Assembly (NCBI GenBank): GCA_046330935.1
Contig: JAXLRU010000002.1
Span: 744,001 to 808,000, forward strand
Origin: JAXLRU01 sp046330935
Lineage (GTDB): Bacteria; Actinomycetota; Actinomycetes; Actinomycetales; Kineosporiaceae
Direction of reading: 5' to 3'
DNA: 64,000 nucleotides
Below the pieces are notes generated by a model, which saw nothing but the letters and a program-made list of their open reading frames with translations, did not search any database and was not told the origin of the DNA. Below, one piece after another: positions 1 through 8,750 of this stretch; position 1 is the stretch's first letter, and each line of letters begins with the position of its first letter. The translations under genes and the position numbers were made by a program.

Positions 1-917
1 CCGAGGCCGACGACGCGCTCGTCGCCGACCACGTGGCGGGCTGCGCTCAGTGCCGTGCCGACCTCGAGGAGCTCGACGCCGTCCGCAAGCTGCTGCTGGC
101 CGAGGACCCCGGACCGATGCCCGACGACGTGTGGGGGCGGATCGAGGCCGCACTGCTGGCCGAGGGCTCCCCCGCGGTCTCCCCCCGCTCGACGCCGACG
201 CCGCTTGCCGCGATGCGCGCCACCGATGCCGACGAGGCGTCCGCGGCCGACGGCGCGGCCGACGGCGCGGCCGAGGTCTCCGGGCTCACCGTGCTGCGCC
301 GTCCCACGGGGCGTGCCGGCCGGGCCCGCACCGCGCCCCGCTGGCTGCCGCTCATGGCCGCCGCGGCGGGCATCGCGGGTGTCCTCGGCGGGCTCGCCGT
401 CGCCGTCCAGGCGTGGGCCCCCGGCGGGCAGGACGCCGACAAGCCGGCCGCCGCCTCCGCCGACATGTCGCTGAACGGCGAGCGGGGGCGGGTGGCCCTC
501 GCCGCCGCCGTCCAGGCGACCGGGACCGACTACCGCAAGGCCTCCCTGACGGCCCAGGTGGCCCGGCTCGTCGACGGCCGCGACAGTGCCGCGTTCGACT
601 CGGGCGACGGCGCCGACGGGAAGGCCGCCGAGGGCGGCTCCGCCGGGCGGCCCTCCCCGTCCGCCCAGGCCGCGTACGCCGCCGGCGACGAGCGGCTGCG
701 CGATCCCGCGGCGCTCCAGCAGTGCCTGGCCGGGCTGGGGCTCGCCGACGTCGTCCCGCTGGCCGTCGACCTCGCCCGGTACGAGGGTCGCGACGCCGCG
801 CTGCTCGTCGTCCCCACGCCCGGGCAGTCCTCGGTCGAGGTGTACGCGGTGTCCCGGCGGTGCGGGGACGCCTCCGCCGACGACGGCGCCTTCTCCTACA
901 CCCGGATCGACCGCTAG
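1..917 (+). CDS. Anti-sigma factor with zinc-finger motif, 5' partial
   Basis: The reading frame is open to the window edge, so the true start lies upstream. The first residues visible carry H-V-A-G-C-A-Q-C, the HxxxCxxC core of zinc-binding anti-sigma (ZAS) domains. A single membrane segment follows (WLPLMAAAAGIAGVLGGLAV, about 350-420 nt), then an extracytoplasmic tail of about 160 residues. The expected role is to hold an ECF sigma factor at the membrane. In actinobacteria this position, just before trxB-trxA, is usually taken by the anti-sigma partner of a SigM-type factor; the sigma gene itself would be outside the window. The family assignment rests on motif plus topology; the partner is inferred from synteny. 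Confidence 0.75.
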   Translation, partial: EADDALVADHVAGCAQCRADLEELDAVRKLLLAEDPGPMPDDVWGRIEAALLAEGSPAVSPRSTPTPLAAMRATDADEASAADGAADGAAEVSGLTVLRRPTGRAGRARTAPRWLPLMAAAAGIAGVLGGLAVAVQAWAPGGQDADKPAAASADMSLNGERGRVALAAAVQATGTDYRKASLTAQVARLVDGRDSAAFDSGDGADGKAAEGGSAGRPSPSAQAAYAAGDERLRDPAALQQCLAGLGLADVVPLAVDLARYEGRDAALLVVPTPGQSSVEVYAVSRRCGDASADDGAFSYTRIDR

Positions 918-1001
918 GCCCGCGCGTGGTCCCCCGGGGAACACCGGGCACCTAGGATCGGTTGTCGTCGCCGAATCAACCGCCCGTCCCTGGAGCACCA
1001 C

Positions 1002-2021
1002 GTGAGTGACGTCGTCCGCGATGTGATCGTCATCGGTTCCGGCCCTGCCGGGTACACGGCGGCGGTGTACGCAGCCCGCGCCCAGCTCAACCCGCTGGTC
1101 TTCGAGGGGTCCGTCACCGCGGGTGGGGCCCTGATGAACACCAGCGAGGTCGAGAACTTCCCCGGGTTCCCCGACGGCGTGCAGGGCCCCGAGCTGATGG
1201 ACAAGCTGCGTGCCCAGGCCGAGAAGTTCGGCGCCGAGCTGGTCAGTGACGACGTCGTCGAGGTCGACCTCTCGGGCTCGGTGAAGAAGGTCGTCGTCGG
1301 CGACGAGAAGTGGGGCACGCGGGCCACGCACCTGGCCCGCACGGTCATCCTCGCGACCGGCTCGGCCTACCGGGAGCTCGGCCTCGACAGCGAGAAGCGG
1401 CTCTCCGGCAAGGGTGTGTCGTGGTGCGCGACGTGTGACGGCTTCTTCTTCCGCGACCAGGACATCGCCGTCATCGGTGGCGGTGACTCCGCGCTGGAGG
1501 AGGCCACGTTCCTCACCCGGTTCGCGCGCTCGGTGACGCTCGTGCACCGCCGCGACCAGCTGCGCGCCTCCAAGATCATGCAGGAGCGCGCCTTCGCCGA
1601 CCCCAAGATCTCGTTCCGTTGGAACAGTGAGGTCGCCGACGTCCTCGGCGACGCCAAGGTGTCGGGGATCCGCCTGCGGGACGTGACGACCGGCGTCGAG
1701 TCCGAGCTCCCCGTGACGGGCGTCTTCGTCGCCATCGGGCACGACCCGCGCAGCTCGCTGGTGGCGGGTCAGGTCGAGCTCGACCGCAACGGGTACATCG
1801 CCGTCGAGGGGCGGTCCTCGCGGACCAACCTGCCGGGCGTGTTCGCCTGCGGGGACGTCGTCGACCACACGTATCGTCAGGCCATCACCGCGGCGGGGTC
1901 CGGCTGTGTGGCCGCCCTCGACGCCGAGCACTACCTCGCGGCCCTGGCCGACGAGACCGACCCGGAGCGCCCCGGCGCCGCCGAGTCCGCTGCAGTCACC
2001 GCCGCGGCCACCGCCGGCTGA
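1002..2021 (+). CDS. trxB: Thioredoxin-disulfide reductase
   Basis: FAD/NADPH-dependent enzyme that reduces thioredoxin in the cytoplasm. The 339-residue protein is of normal family length. An FAD-binding GSGPAGY motif lies at residues 12-18, the redox-active CATC at 142-145 (context WCATCDGFFF), an NADPH-binding GGGDSA at 159-164, and the C-terminal FAD motif GVFACGDVVD near residue 285. It starts at a GTG; the Shine-Dalgarno sequence is weak (tggag 11 nt upstream). trxA follows 66 nt downstream in the same direction, so the reductase and its substrate are probably co-transcribed. Confidence 0.97.
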   Translation: MSDVVRDVIVIGSGPAGYTAAVYAARAQLNPLVFEGSVTAGGALMNTSEVENFPGFPDGVQGPELMDKLRAQAEKFGAELVSDDVVEVDLSGSVKKVVVGDEKWGTRATHLARTVILATGSAYRELGLDSEKRLSGKGVSWCATCDGFFFRDQDIAVIGGGDSALEEATFLTRFARSVTLVHRRDQLRASKIMQERAFADPKISFRWNSEVADVLGDAKVSGIRLRDVTTGVESELPVTGVFVAIGHDPRSSLVAGQVELDRNGYIAVEGRSSRTNLPGVFACGDVVDHTYRQAITAAGSGCVAALDAEHYLAALADETDPERPGAAESAAVTAAATAG

Positions 2022-2087
2022 TCCCCGCCCCGCGCGGACTTCTCCCCCGGGCCCCGAGCCCCCGAGCACGTGGAGTGTGCACCGACC

Positions 2088-2414
2088 ATGGCAGCCACGA
2101 AAGAAGCCACCGACGCGACGTTCGAGCAGGACGTCCTGAAGTCCTCCAAGCCGGTCATCGTCGACTTCTGGGCGCCCTGGTGCACCCCCTGCAAGCTCGT
2201 GGCGCCGGTGCTCGAGGAGATCGCGACCGAGCACGCCGAGCGGATCGAGGTCGTCTCGGTGAACACCGACGACAACCCGCAGGTGACCGCCGCCTACGGC
2301 ATCGTGTCGATGCCCACGATCAACGTGTACGTCGACGGTGAGGTCGTGAAGTCCATCACCGGTGCCAAGCCGAAGCTGCTGCTCCTGCGCGAGCTGGAGC
2401 AGTGGATCGCCTGA
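2088..2414 (+). CDS. trxA: Thioredoxin
   Basis: Small disulfide reductase, partner of the TrxB encoded just upstream. The 108-residue protein has the active-site motif WCTPCK (Cys32, Cys35) and the cis-proline region (SMPTINVYVDG). The ATG at 2088 is preferred over a GTG at 2070 because the protein then begins MAATKEATDATF, as in other actinobacterial thioredoxins; a GGAG lies 12 nt upstream. The resident partners are expected to supply reducing power for ribonucleotide reductase and protein thiols. A rho-independent terminator follows 17 nt after the stop codon. Confidence 0.97.
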   Translation: MAATKEATDATFEQDVLKSSKPVIVDFWAPWCTPCKLVAPVLEEIATEHAERIEVVSVNTDDNPQVTAAYGIVSMPTINVYVDGEVVKSITGAKPKLLLLRELEQWIA

Positions 2415-2431
2415 GTCCCCGCATCACCGCG

Positions 2432-2461
2432 AAGGTCGGACCCCGCTCGGGGTCCGGCCTT
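2432..2461. terminator. Terminator after trxA
   Basis: Inverted repeat with 13-bp arms (aaggtcggacccc / ggggtccggcctt, one G-T wobble) and a 4-nt gctc loop, followed by tcgtcgttcg. It lies between the trxB-trxA operon and the leftward GNAT gene and can stop both. Confidence 0.8.
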
Positions 2462-2488
2462 CGTCGTTCGTTCGTGAGGGCGCTGGGT

Positions 2489-3154
2489 TCAGCGGGTGGT
2501 CATCGCCGGCACGGGCACGGAGGCGAGGAGACGCTCGAGCGCCGCCTCCATGTCCTCCCGCCATGACACCGCGGTCCGCAGCTCCAGACGCATCCGGGGG
2601 AAGCGGTGGTGCTGGCGCACGGTCGTGAAGCCGACGGCGCTGAGGAAGCCCTCCGCGAGCAGGCACGCCGCTTCGTCGCCGGGCGTCGGCCCGTTGCCCT
2701 GCCGGACGGCCGGCGCCGCGTCTCCTCGTGATTCCGCCAGCGCGAACGTCTCGATGGCCTTGACCCCGCGGCGCGCCAGGTCCTTGGCAGCCCCCTGAAT
2801 CAGCATCCGGGCGATCCCCCCGTCGCGGAACCGGGGAAGGATGCGCAGCGACATCAGCAGGACGGCGTCGGCGCTCACGGGCGACGTGGGGAACGACTGT
2901 GCGCGGGGCACGAACCCGGGCGGGGCGTAGAGCACGTGCCCGGCCGGTTCGTCGTCCACGTAGGCCAGCCGCCCGCAGGACCCCCACTCGAGCAGGGTGG
3001 ACGACAGCCACGCCTCCTTCTCGAACTCGGGGTCCCCGGCCTCGACGGCCCGGCGGGCACTCACCGGGTCCAGCTCCCACAGCACGCACCGGCGGCACGG
3101 GTCGGAGAGGTCGCCGAGGTTGTCGAGCGTCAGGGGCGCGACGCGTCGCGTCAT
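2489..3154 (-). CDS. GNAT-family N-acetyltransferase
   Basis: Predicted acetyl-CoA-dependent acetyltransferase of 221 residues; substrate unknown. The C-terminal half shows the GNAT pattern, with MSLRILPRFRDGGIARMLIQ resembling motif A (the R/Q-x-x-G-x-G/A acetyl-CoA loop). The N-terminus has a Cys pair (CRRCVLWEL). The start at 3154 is chosen because its ATG overlaps the stop of the upstream micro-gene by the sequence ATGA, which points to translational coupling. A GNAT gene convergent with trxA is a common arrangement near actinobacterial origins. Family call firm, substrate not inferable. Confidence 0.85.
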   Translation of the reverse strand: MTRRVAPLTLDNLGDLSDPCRRCVLWELDPVSARRAVEAGDPEFEKEAWLSSTLLEWGSCGRLAYVDDEPAGHVLYAPPGFVPRAQSFPTSPVSADAVLLMSLRILPRFRDGGIARMLIQGAAKDLARRGVKAIETFALAESRGDAAPAVRQGNGPTPGDEAACLLAEGFLSAVGFTTVRQHHRFPRMRLELRTAVSWREDMEAALERLLASVPVPAMTTR

Positions 3155-3282
3155 CCGCCGACCGCCGCGAGCCGGTCCTCGGTACGGGCCGGCGGTCGAC
3201 GTCGTGGCCGCACCAGAGAGGTGACAAAGCCCGCAGCGAGCCCCGCCGACAGGCCTGCGACCACGGACCAGCGCAGGCTCAT
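3151..3282 (-). CDS. 43-residue single-pass membrane protein, coupled to the GNAT gene
   Basis: This short reading frame has a good ribosome site (GGGAG, 6 nt before the ATG at 3282) and ends in a TGA that overlaps the ATG of the GNAT gene (ATGA). The product starts MSLRWSVVAGLSAGLAAGFV, a hydrophobic helix of about 20 residues, then a basic stretch (RPRRRPPAR) that should stay in the cytoplasm, and ends AAVGG. I do not recognise a family. The RBS, the 4-nt overlap and the membrane-helix pattern make it likely to be expressed; it could tether or regulate the acetyltransferase. Confidence 0.6.
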   Translation of the reverse strand: MSLRWSVVAGLSAGLAAGFVTSLVRPRRRPPARTEDRLAAVGG

Positions 3283-3454
3283 GGGAGACTCCCGGAAGGA
3301 CGAGGTCGAGGCGCGACGGTTCACTCGTCACTGCTGGTCATCGTACGCAGACCGCAGCGACGACGCCATGGTGCCCTGGCAGCGGCCCCCTCCGACATGA
3401 GCGACCCGCCCTCGCGTGCCGGACAATGGAACCTCCGCACCGAAGGGAGTCACC

Positions 3455-4765
3455 GTGGATCCCCATGACCGACAGGGCAGTCGGCTCGACCGTTGGGTGG
3501 GCGCCTACGCCACGCGCACCCGGGGCATGACCGCCTCGGAGATCCGCGCCCTGTTCGCCGTGGCGAGCCGCCCCGAGGTCGTGTCCCTCGCCGGCGGGAT
3601 GCCGTTCCTCAACGCGCTGCCGCTCGACGTCGTCGCCGGTTCCATGCAGTCGCTGGTGTCCGAGCACGGCACCGTCGCATTGCAGTACGGCTCGGGCCAG
3701 GGGCACCCCGACCTGCGCGAGCAGATCATCGGCGTGATGAGCCCGCAGGCCGTGCAGTGCCACCCCGACGACATCGTGGTGACGACGGGCTCGCAGCAGG
3801 CGCTCGACCTCGTGACCCGCATCTTCGTCGACCCGGGCGACGTCGTGGTGGCCGAGGCCCCCAGCTACGTCGGGGCGCTGGGGGTCTTCCGGGCCTATCA
3901 GGCCGACGTCGTGCACGTCCCCCTCGACGCCGACGGTTTGATCCCCGAGGCGCTCGAGGCGACCCTGACGTCGCTGCGTGCCGCCGGGCGTCGCGTGAAG
4001 CTCCTGTACACCGTGCCCAACCACCACAACCCCGCCGGCGTCACGATGTCCGCGGAGCGCAGGCCCCGGATCGTCGAGATCGCGCGGCGCTTCGGGGTGC
4101 TGGTGCTCGAGGACGATCCGTACGGCCTGCTCGGCTTCGACGGGGATCCCCTGCCGTCCCTGCAGTCCTACGACCCCGACGGCGTCATCTACCTCGGGTC
4201 GTTCTCCAAGACCTTCGCGCCAGGGCTGCGGGTCGGCTGGGCGGTCGCACCGCACGCCGTCCGCGAGAAGCTCGTGCTGGCGAGCGAGTCGGCGATCCTG
4301 TGCCCGAGCAACTTCTCCCAGCTGGCCATCGCCCGCTACCTGACGACGCACGACTGGAAGCACCAGGTCGGCGTCTTCCGCGACCTGTACCGGGAGCGCC
4401 GCGACGCGATGATCGACGCCCTCGGCGAGCTGATCCCCCGCGCGTCGTGGAACGTGCCGCGCGGCGGCTTCTACGTGTGGGTGCAGCTGCCGCCCGGGCT
4501 CGACGCCAAGGCCATGCTGCCTCGGGCGGTGACCGAGCGGGTCGCCTACGTCCCCGGCACCGCGTTCTACGCCGACGGGCAGGGGCGGACGTCGCTGCGC
4601 CTGTCGTACTGCTACCCCACCTCCGAGCGCATCCGCGAGGGCGTGCGCCGGCTCGCCCTCGTCATCGACAGCGAGCTGGACCTCCTCACCACGTTCGGCG
4701 TCGGGACGGCGGCGGCGCCCGTCCCCGACGACTCCCCCGCCTCCCCCTCGCCCGACACCGCCTGA
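3455..4765 (+). CDS. PLP-dependent aminotransferase (class I/II, 2-aminoadipate/MocR-like fold)
   Basis: Fold-type I PLP enzyme of 436 residues, cytoplasmic. The PLP-binding lysine is in GSFSKTFAPGLRVGW (about residue 252); the conserved Asn-Pro appears in PNHHNPAGVT and the Asp-Tyr in EDDPYG. There is no N-terminal GntR DNA-binding domain, so it is an enzyme (2-aminoadipate or aromatic aminotransferase-like), not a MocR regulator. GTG at 3455 is chosen for the GGGAG 5 nt upstream; an earlier ATG at 3416 lacks one. A Ddl-type ligase follows 88 nt downstream, and the pair recurs near parB in many actinobacteria, suggesting a linked amino-acid or cell-wall role. The exact substrate is unknown. 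Confidence 0.88.
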   Translation: MDPHDRQGSRLDRWVGAYATRTRGMTASEIRALFAVASRPEVVSLAGGMPFLNALPLDVVAGSMQSLVSEHGTVALQYGSGQGHPDLREQIIGVMSPQAVQCHPDDIVVTTGSQQALDLVTRIFVDPGDVVVAEAPSYVGALGVFRAYQADVVHVPLDADGLIPEALEATLTSLRAAGRRVKLLYTVPNHHNPAGVTMSAERRPRIVEIARRFGVLVLEDDPYGLLGFDGDPLPSLQSYDPDGVIYLGSFSKTFAPGLRVGWAVAPHAVREKLVLASESAILCPSNFSQLAIARYLTTHDWKHQVGVFRDLYRERRDAMIDALGELIPRASWNVPRGGFYVWVQLPPGLDAKAMLPRAVTERVAYVPGTAFYADGQGRTSLRLSYCYPTSERIREGVRRLALVIDSELDLLTTFGVGTAAAPVPDDSPASPSPDTA

Positions 4766-4853
4766 CGGCTCTCCACCCGTCCTGTGGCGACGCGGCTCCC
4801 GCCGCGCCGCCTCCTCACCCTCGCACCGTCCTGTCCCCACTCGGGAGAGATGA

Positions 4854-5813
4854 ATGACCCCCATGGATCTGCGCGTCCTCGTCCTCGCCGGCGGCCTCTC
4901 CCACGAGCGGGACGTCTCCCTCCGTTCGGGCCGGCGGGTCGCCGAAGCCCTCCGGGAGGCCGGCTGCCTCGTGGAGGTCGCCGACCTCGACGCCGACCTC
5001 CTGCCCCGGCTCGCCCAAGGTTCCGTGGACGTCGTCTGGCCGCTCCTGCACGGCGCGTCGGGTGAGGACGGCAGCCTGAGGGACGTCCTCGACGTCGTAG
5101 GGGTGCCCTACGTCGGGTCGCCCGGTGCCGCCTGTCGTGCGGCATGGGACAAGTCGGTGGCGGGGCAGGTCGCCGATCTGGCCGGGCTGCGGGTGCCCGA
5201 GAGCCTGGCGCTGCCGCACGCGGTCTTCCGCCAGCTCGGTGCCGGCGCTCTGCTCGACGCCGTCCTGGAGCGGCTGGGGCTGCCGCTCATCGTCAAGCCC
5301 GCGTGCGGTGGCTCCGCCCTGGGCGTGACGGTGGTGCACGACAAGGAGCAGCTGCCGAGAGCGATGGTCGACTGCTTCGCCTACGGCTCCGTCGCTCTGC
5401 TCCAGCGCCTCGTGACCGGTACCGAGGTGGCGGTCACCGTCCTGGATCTCGACGGCGGCCCGGTGGCCCTTCCGGCTGTCGAGGTGGTCGCCGACGGGGG
5501 CGTGTACGACTACGAGGCCCGCTACACCGCGGGGGCGACGGAGTTCTTCACTCCCGCCCGGCTCGCCGAGGCCGCGCTGTCCGCCTGCAGCGACGTCGCG
5601 CTCACCGCTCACCGGGCATTCGGTCTCCGGGACGTCTCGCGCACCGACATCGTCGTGGACGCCGCCGGCGTGCCCTGGTTCCTCGAGGTGAACGTCGCCC
5701 CGGGGATGACGGAGACGTCGCTGCTCCCCCAGGCACTCGAAGCGTCGAGCAGGACCCAGGCCGACACCTACCGGGCCCTCGTCGACGCAGCAGTGTCGCG
5801 AGCCACCCCGTAG
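4854..5813 (+). CDS. D-alanine-D-alanine ligase family ATP-grasp protein
   Basis: Predicted to join two D-alanines (or a related dipeptide) with ATP for peptidoglycan precursors. The 319-residue protein is slightly shorter than typical Ddl. The N-terminus has the VLAGGLSHERDVSLRSG glycine-rich loop, the central ATP-grasp lysine lies in IVKPACGGSALGV, and the C-terminal metal-binding motif is VPWFLEVNVAPGMTETSLLP. ATG 4854 follows a GGGAGA by about 6 nt. It sits downstream of the aminotransferase and is closed by a strong terminator. It may be a second, specialised Ddl, because the main ddl usually lies elsewhere in actinobacteria. Confidence 0.85.
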   Translation: MTPMDLRVLVLAGGLSHERDVSLRSGRRVAEALREAGCLVEVADLDADLLPRLAQGSVDVVWPLLHGASGEDGSLRDVLDVVGVPYVGSPGAACRAAWDKSVAGQVADLAGLRVPESLALPHAVFRQLGAGALLDAVLERLGLPLIVKPACGGSALGVTVVHDKEQLPRAMVDCFAYGSVALLQRLVTGTEVAVTVLDLDGGPVALPAVEVVADGGVYDYEARYTAGATEFFTPARLAEAALSACSDVALTAHRAFGLRDVSRTDIVVDAAGVPWFLEVNVAPGMTETSLLPQALEASSRTQADTYRALVDAAVSRATP

Positions 5814-5826
5814 GCGTCGCCGGCAA

Positions 5827-5868
5827 CGACGAAGGGGTACGAGCCGTCAGGCTCGTACCCCTTCGTCG
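5827..5868. terminator. Bidirectional terminator between ddl-like gene and parB
   Basis: Perfect 19-bp inverted repeat (left arm cgacgaaggggtacgagcc) around a 4-nt gtca loop. It lies 13 nt after the ligase stop and 16 nt after the parB stop on the other strand. As DNA it can terminate both convergent transcripts. Confidence 0.9.
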
Positions 5869-5884
5869 TCGGACCGCGCGGCGG

Positions 5885-7117
5885 TCAGTTCTCGCGGAAC
5901 GCGCCCGGGTCGCCGGGGGCGAGCACGGACAGGATCCGGTTCAGGTCCTCGACGCTTGCGAACTCGACGCTCAGCTTCCCCTTGGAACGGCCGAGGGCGA
6001 TCGTGACCTTGGTGTCGAGCCGGTCCCCCAGGCGCGACGCGACGGCGTCCAGCTCGGGCTGGTGGCCTCCCGGCCGCGGCTTGTTCACGGCCTTCTTGGG
6101 CCGGACCTCGTCGCCGAGGGCGACGATCTCCTCCACCGCGCGGACGGACAGGCCCTCCGCGACGACGCGCTGCGCAAGCCGCTCCATCGCTGCCGGGTCC
6201 TCGAGGCCCAGCAGCGCGCGCGCGTGACCCGCGGAGAGGACGCCGGCGGCGACCCGCCGCTGGACCAGCGCGGGGAGCTTCATGAGCCGGATCGTGTTGC
6301 TGATCTGCGGCCGTGACCGTCCGATCCGCTGGGCGAGCTCGTCGTGCGTGCAGCCGAAGTCGTCGAGCAGCTGCTGGTAGGCCGCCGCCTCTTCCAGCGG
6401 GTTGAGCTGCGCCCGGTGGAGGTTCTCCAGGAGCGCGTCCCGGAGCATGACGTCGTCGTTGGTCTCGCGGATGATCGCCGGGATCCGCTCGAGACCTGCC
6501 TCCTGGGCCGCCCGCCAACGCCGCTCGCCCATGACGAGCTCGTAGCCGTCGCCCTCGCTGCCGCGGGCCCGCACGACCACGGGCTGGAGGACTCCGATCT
6601 CGCGGATGGAGTGCACGAGCTCGGCGAGCTGCTCCTCGTCGAAGACCTGCCGCGGCTGACGCGAGTTCGGCCGGATCTCCCCCACGGGCAGTTCCGCGAA
6701 CGTCGCACCAGGCACGGGCACGAGGCCGCCGTCGTCCAGGGCGACCGGGCGGACCGGCTCGGGGGCCGGCTCCGCTGCCTGCTCCGGTGCCTGCTCGGTG
6801 GCCACCGGCGGCGTCGAGGGTTCGTGCAGCCATGCATCGACCTCGGAGTCGCTGGCGGCGGGCGTCTCCGGATCAGCCGTCTCGGTGCTCGGGGCCGCCG
6901 GCGCCTCCGTGGAGGCCGTGGGCTCTCCGGAGGGCGCATCCGCGGGGGGTGCTTCGGCTTCAACAGCCTCGCGCTGCTCGACCGTGGGCGAGTCGCTCTC
7001 GGGGCCGGGGAAGAACACGTCGACGGGACGATCCCCCGGTGTCGGGCGGACGGCGGTGGTCCCACTGGGGATGAGGGCACCCAGACCGCGGCCGAGCCCA
7101 CGACGCTTCTCGCTCAC
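5885..7117 (-). CDS. parB: Chromosome-partitioning protein ParB (CTPase, parS-binding)
   Basis: Binds parS, slides as a CTP-dependent clamp and loads condensin near the origin. The 410-residue protein begins MSEKRRGLGRGLGALIPSG, the N-terminal peptide that contacts ParA in this family. A disordered Ala/Glu/Pro linker (residues 30-135) precedes the CTP-binding domain (IRPNSRQPRQVFDEEQL, then GERRWRAAQEAGL), the helix-turn-helix (LAQRIGRSRPQISNTIRLM) and the C-terminal dimerisation domain. It is translationally coupled to parA by a 4-nt ATGA overlap. Its likely targets, nine parS sites, lie within or beyond parA. Confidence 0.97.
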   Translation of the reverse strand: MSEKRRGLGRGLGALIPSGTTAVRPTPGDRPVDVFFPGPESDSPTVEQREAVEAEAPPADAPSGEPTASTEAPAAPSTETADPETPAASDSEVDAWLHEPSTPPVATEQAPEQAAEPAPEPVRPVALDDGGLVPVPGATFAELPVGEIRPNSRQPRQVFDEEQLAELVHSIREIGVLQPVVVRARGSEGDGYELVMGERRWRAAQEAGLERIPAIIRETNDDVMLRDALLENLHRAQLNPLEEAAAYQQLLDDFGCTHDELAQRIGRSRPQISNTIRLMKLPALVQRRVAAGVLSAGHARALLGLEDPAAMERLAQRVVAEGLSVRAVEEIVALGDEVRPKKAVNKPRPGGHQPELDAVASRLGDRLDTKVTIALGRSKGKLSVEFASVEDLNRILSVLAPGDPGAFREN

Positions 7118-8598
7118 GACAACTCCTCCTGCTGCTCGCCTGCGGCCGAACGGAGCACCTGCTCCGCGAGTTCACGGGCCGCCTCCAGGTAGGAGAAGGC
7201 TCCGCTCGATGCTGGGTCGTAGGTCATGACGGTCTGCCCGTGACTGGGCGCCTCCGAGATGCGGACGCTGCGCGGAACCGTCGTCCTGAGGACCTCGTCG
7301 TCGAAGTGCGCGCGGACCTCGTCGGCGACCTGGGCCGAGAGCCGGGTCCGGCCGTCGTACATCGTCAGGAGGATCGTGCTGACGACGAGTTCGGGGTTCA
7401 GGTAGCTCTGGATGAGCTGGACGTTCTTCAGGAGCTGTGAGAGGCCCTCCAGGGCGTAGTACTCGCACTGGATGGGGATGAGCACCTCGCGTGCGGCGAC
7501 GAACGCGTTGACCGTGAGGAGGCCCAAGCTGGGCGGGCAGTCGATGAAGACGTAGTCCAGAGGCGGCATGCCCTTGGCCAGGCGGGCCGCTAGGTAATCG
7601 TCGATCGCCCGACGCAGCCTCGTCTCGCGGGCCACCATCGAGACGAGCTCGATCTCGGCGCCGGCGAGGTCGACCGTGGCGGGCGCGCACCAGAGGCCGG
7701 GCACATCGGGGCACTCCTGGATGACGTCGATCAGGGGCGTCCCCTCGACCACGACGTCGTAGAGCGAGGCGACCTCGGAGTGGTGGTCGATGCCGAGAGC
7801 CGTACTCGCGTTGCCCTGCGGGTCCATGTCCAGGACGAGAGTCGCCAGCCCGGACTGCGCCAAGGCGGCGGCCAGGTTCACCGCCGTGGTGGTCTTGCCG
7901 ACGCCGCCCTTCTGGTTGGCGACGGTGATCACCCGCGTCGTCGGCGGATGGGGGAGCTTCGGCCGCCGAGGAACGGGGGGCGCTATGGGCGCCGCCGACG
8001 GAGCGGGGGCATTCGGGGCGGCAGGCTGGGGAGCCTCAACCGACGTCTCCGGAAGGGCATCCGTGAGCAGCGCCACGTCATCCTCGAGGTCTGCAGGGAT
8101 GCCCATGGTCACTGCATCGCCGAGAGGACTCTCCAGGGCGGAAGCGTCAGAGTCGCCCTCGGCGGTAGGTGCGAGAGCGTCGCTGATCGAATCAAGCGAG
8201 CCCTCCCCCTCCGGAGAAGCAGGCGGCGCCTCTTGAGACGGGACGAGGCGAAGAGCATCCTCATCGTGGGTGACGGGGGCTGCAGCGTCGTCACGCGTCC
8301 ATGAGACCTCTGACACCGCCCCCTCGGTCCACGCCTGCGGAACTGGCGCGTTCGGAAGCACTGGCACGAGGCCAGCCCACCCTTGGTCAGACACTGCTCC
8401 TCCTGAGCCCTGCACTTCCGTCGAGGGCTCCAGTGTTCCACGTGGAACGTCGCCCGACTCCGCAGGCTCCAGGTGCCGCGCCCAACTGGGGTGCGCGGAC
8501 GACGAGTCCTGTCGGGGCAGCCGCTGCGAAGGCCACCCGACGGCACTCGGCTCAGCGCGCTGAGGTGTCGCTTCCGGCCAGCCAAGCCCTTGGGACAT
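7114..8598 (-). CDS. parA: Chromosome-partitioning ATPase ParA with long N-terminal extension
   Basis: DNA-bound ATPase that pulls ParB-parS complexes apart. The core (last ~270 residues) has the deviant Walker A KGGVGKTT, the A' motif LDMDPQGNAS and Walker B YVFIDCPPSLG. The ATG at 8598 is chosen for its RBS (CAGGAG, 7 nt upstream); an in-frame GTG farther up gives a non-protein-like leader. This leaves an unusual 220-residue N-terminal extension, acidic and Pro/Ala-rich, with no domain I can see. A parS site (8435-8448) lies inside it. A shorter product from an internal start cannot be excluded, but no internal start has a convincing RBS. Confidence 0.93.
   Translation of the reverse strand: MSQGLGWPEATPQRAEPSAVGWPSQRLPRQDSSSAHPSWARHLEPAESGDVPRGTLEPSTEVQGSGGAVSDQGWAGLVPVLPNAPVPQAWTEGAVSEVSWTRDDAAAPVTHDEDALRLVPSQEAPPASPEGEGSLDSISDALAPTAEGDSDASALESPLGDAVTMGIPADLEDDVALLTDALPETSVEAPQPAAPNAPAPSAAPIAPPVPRRPKLPHPPTTRVITVANQKGGVGKTTTAVNLAAALAQSGLATLVLDMDPQGNASTALGIDHHSEVASLYDVVVEGTPLIDVIQECPDVPGLWCAPATVDLAGAEIELVSMVARETRLRRAIDDYLAARLAKGMPPLDYVFIDCPPSLGLLTVNAFVAAREVLIPIQCEYYALEGLSQLLKNVQLIQSYLNPELVVSTILLTMYDGRTRLSAQVADEVRAHFDDEVLRTTVPRSVRISEAPSHGQTVMTYDPASSGAFSYLEAARELAEQVLRSAAGEQQEELS
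8435..8448. promoter_or_regulatory. parS site 1 (inside parA)
   Basis: Perfect palindrome GTTCCACGTGGAAC. It lies in the N-terminal extension of parA, about 155 nt inside the gene. It differs from the canonical GTTTCACGTGAAAC by symmetric T-to-C / A-to-G changes at position 4 of each arm. Confidence 0.85.
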
Positions 8599-8736
8599 CA
8601 GCTTCTCCTGTTGCCTTGACGAGACGCGTCGCGTCAGCACGACCACCACCCACATTAGGCCGTTCGGGTGGCTTCACCTCCCCCATCGGCGCGCGACGCC
8701 GGAAGCTTGAGCGCCTCGAGCACGCCAATCCGACGG

Positions 8737-8750
8737 GTTTCACGTGAAAC
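8737..8750. promoter_or_regulatory. parS site 2
   Basis: Canonical GTTTCACGTGAAAC, 139 nt upstream of the parA start. ParB bound here could also repress the parAB promoter. Confidence 0.95.
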
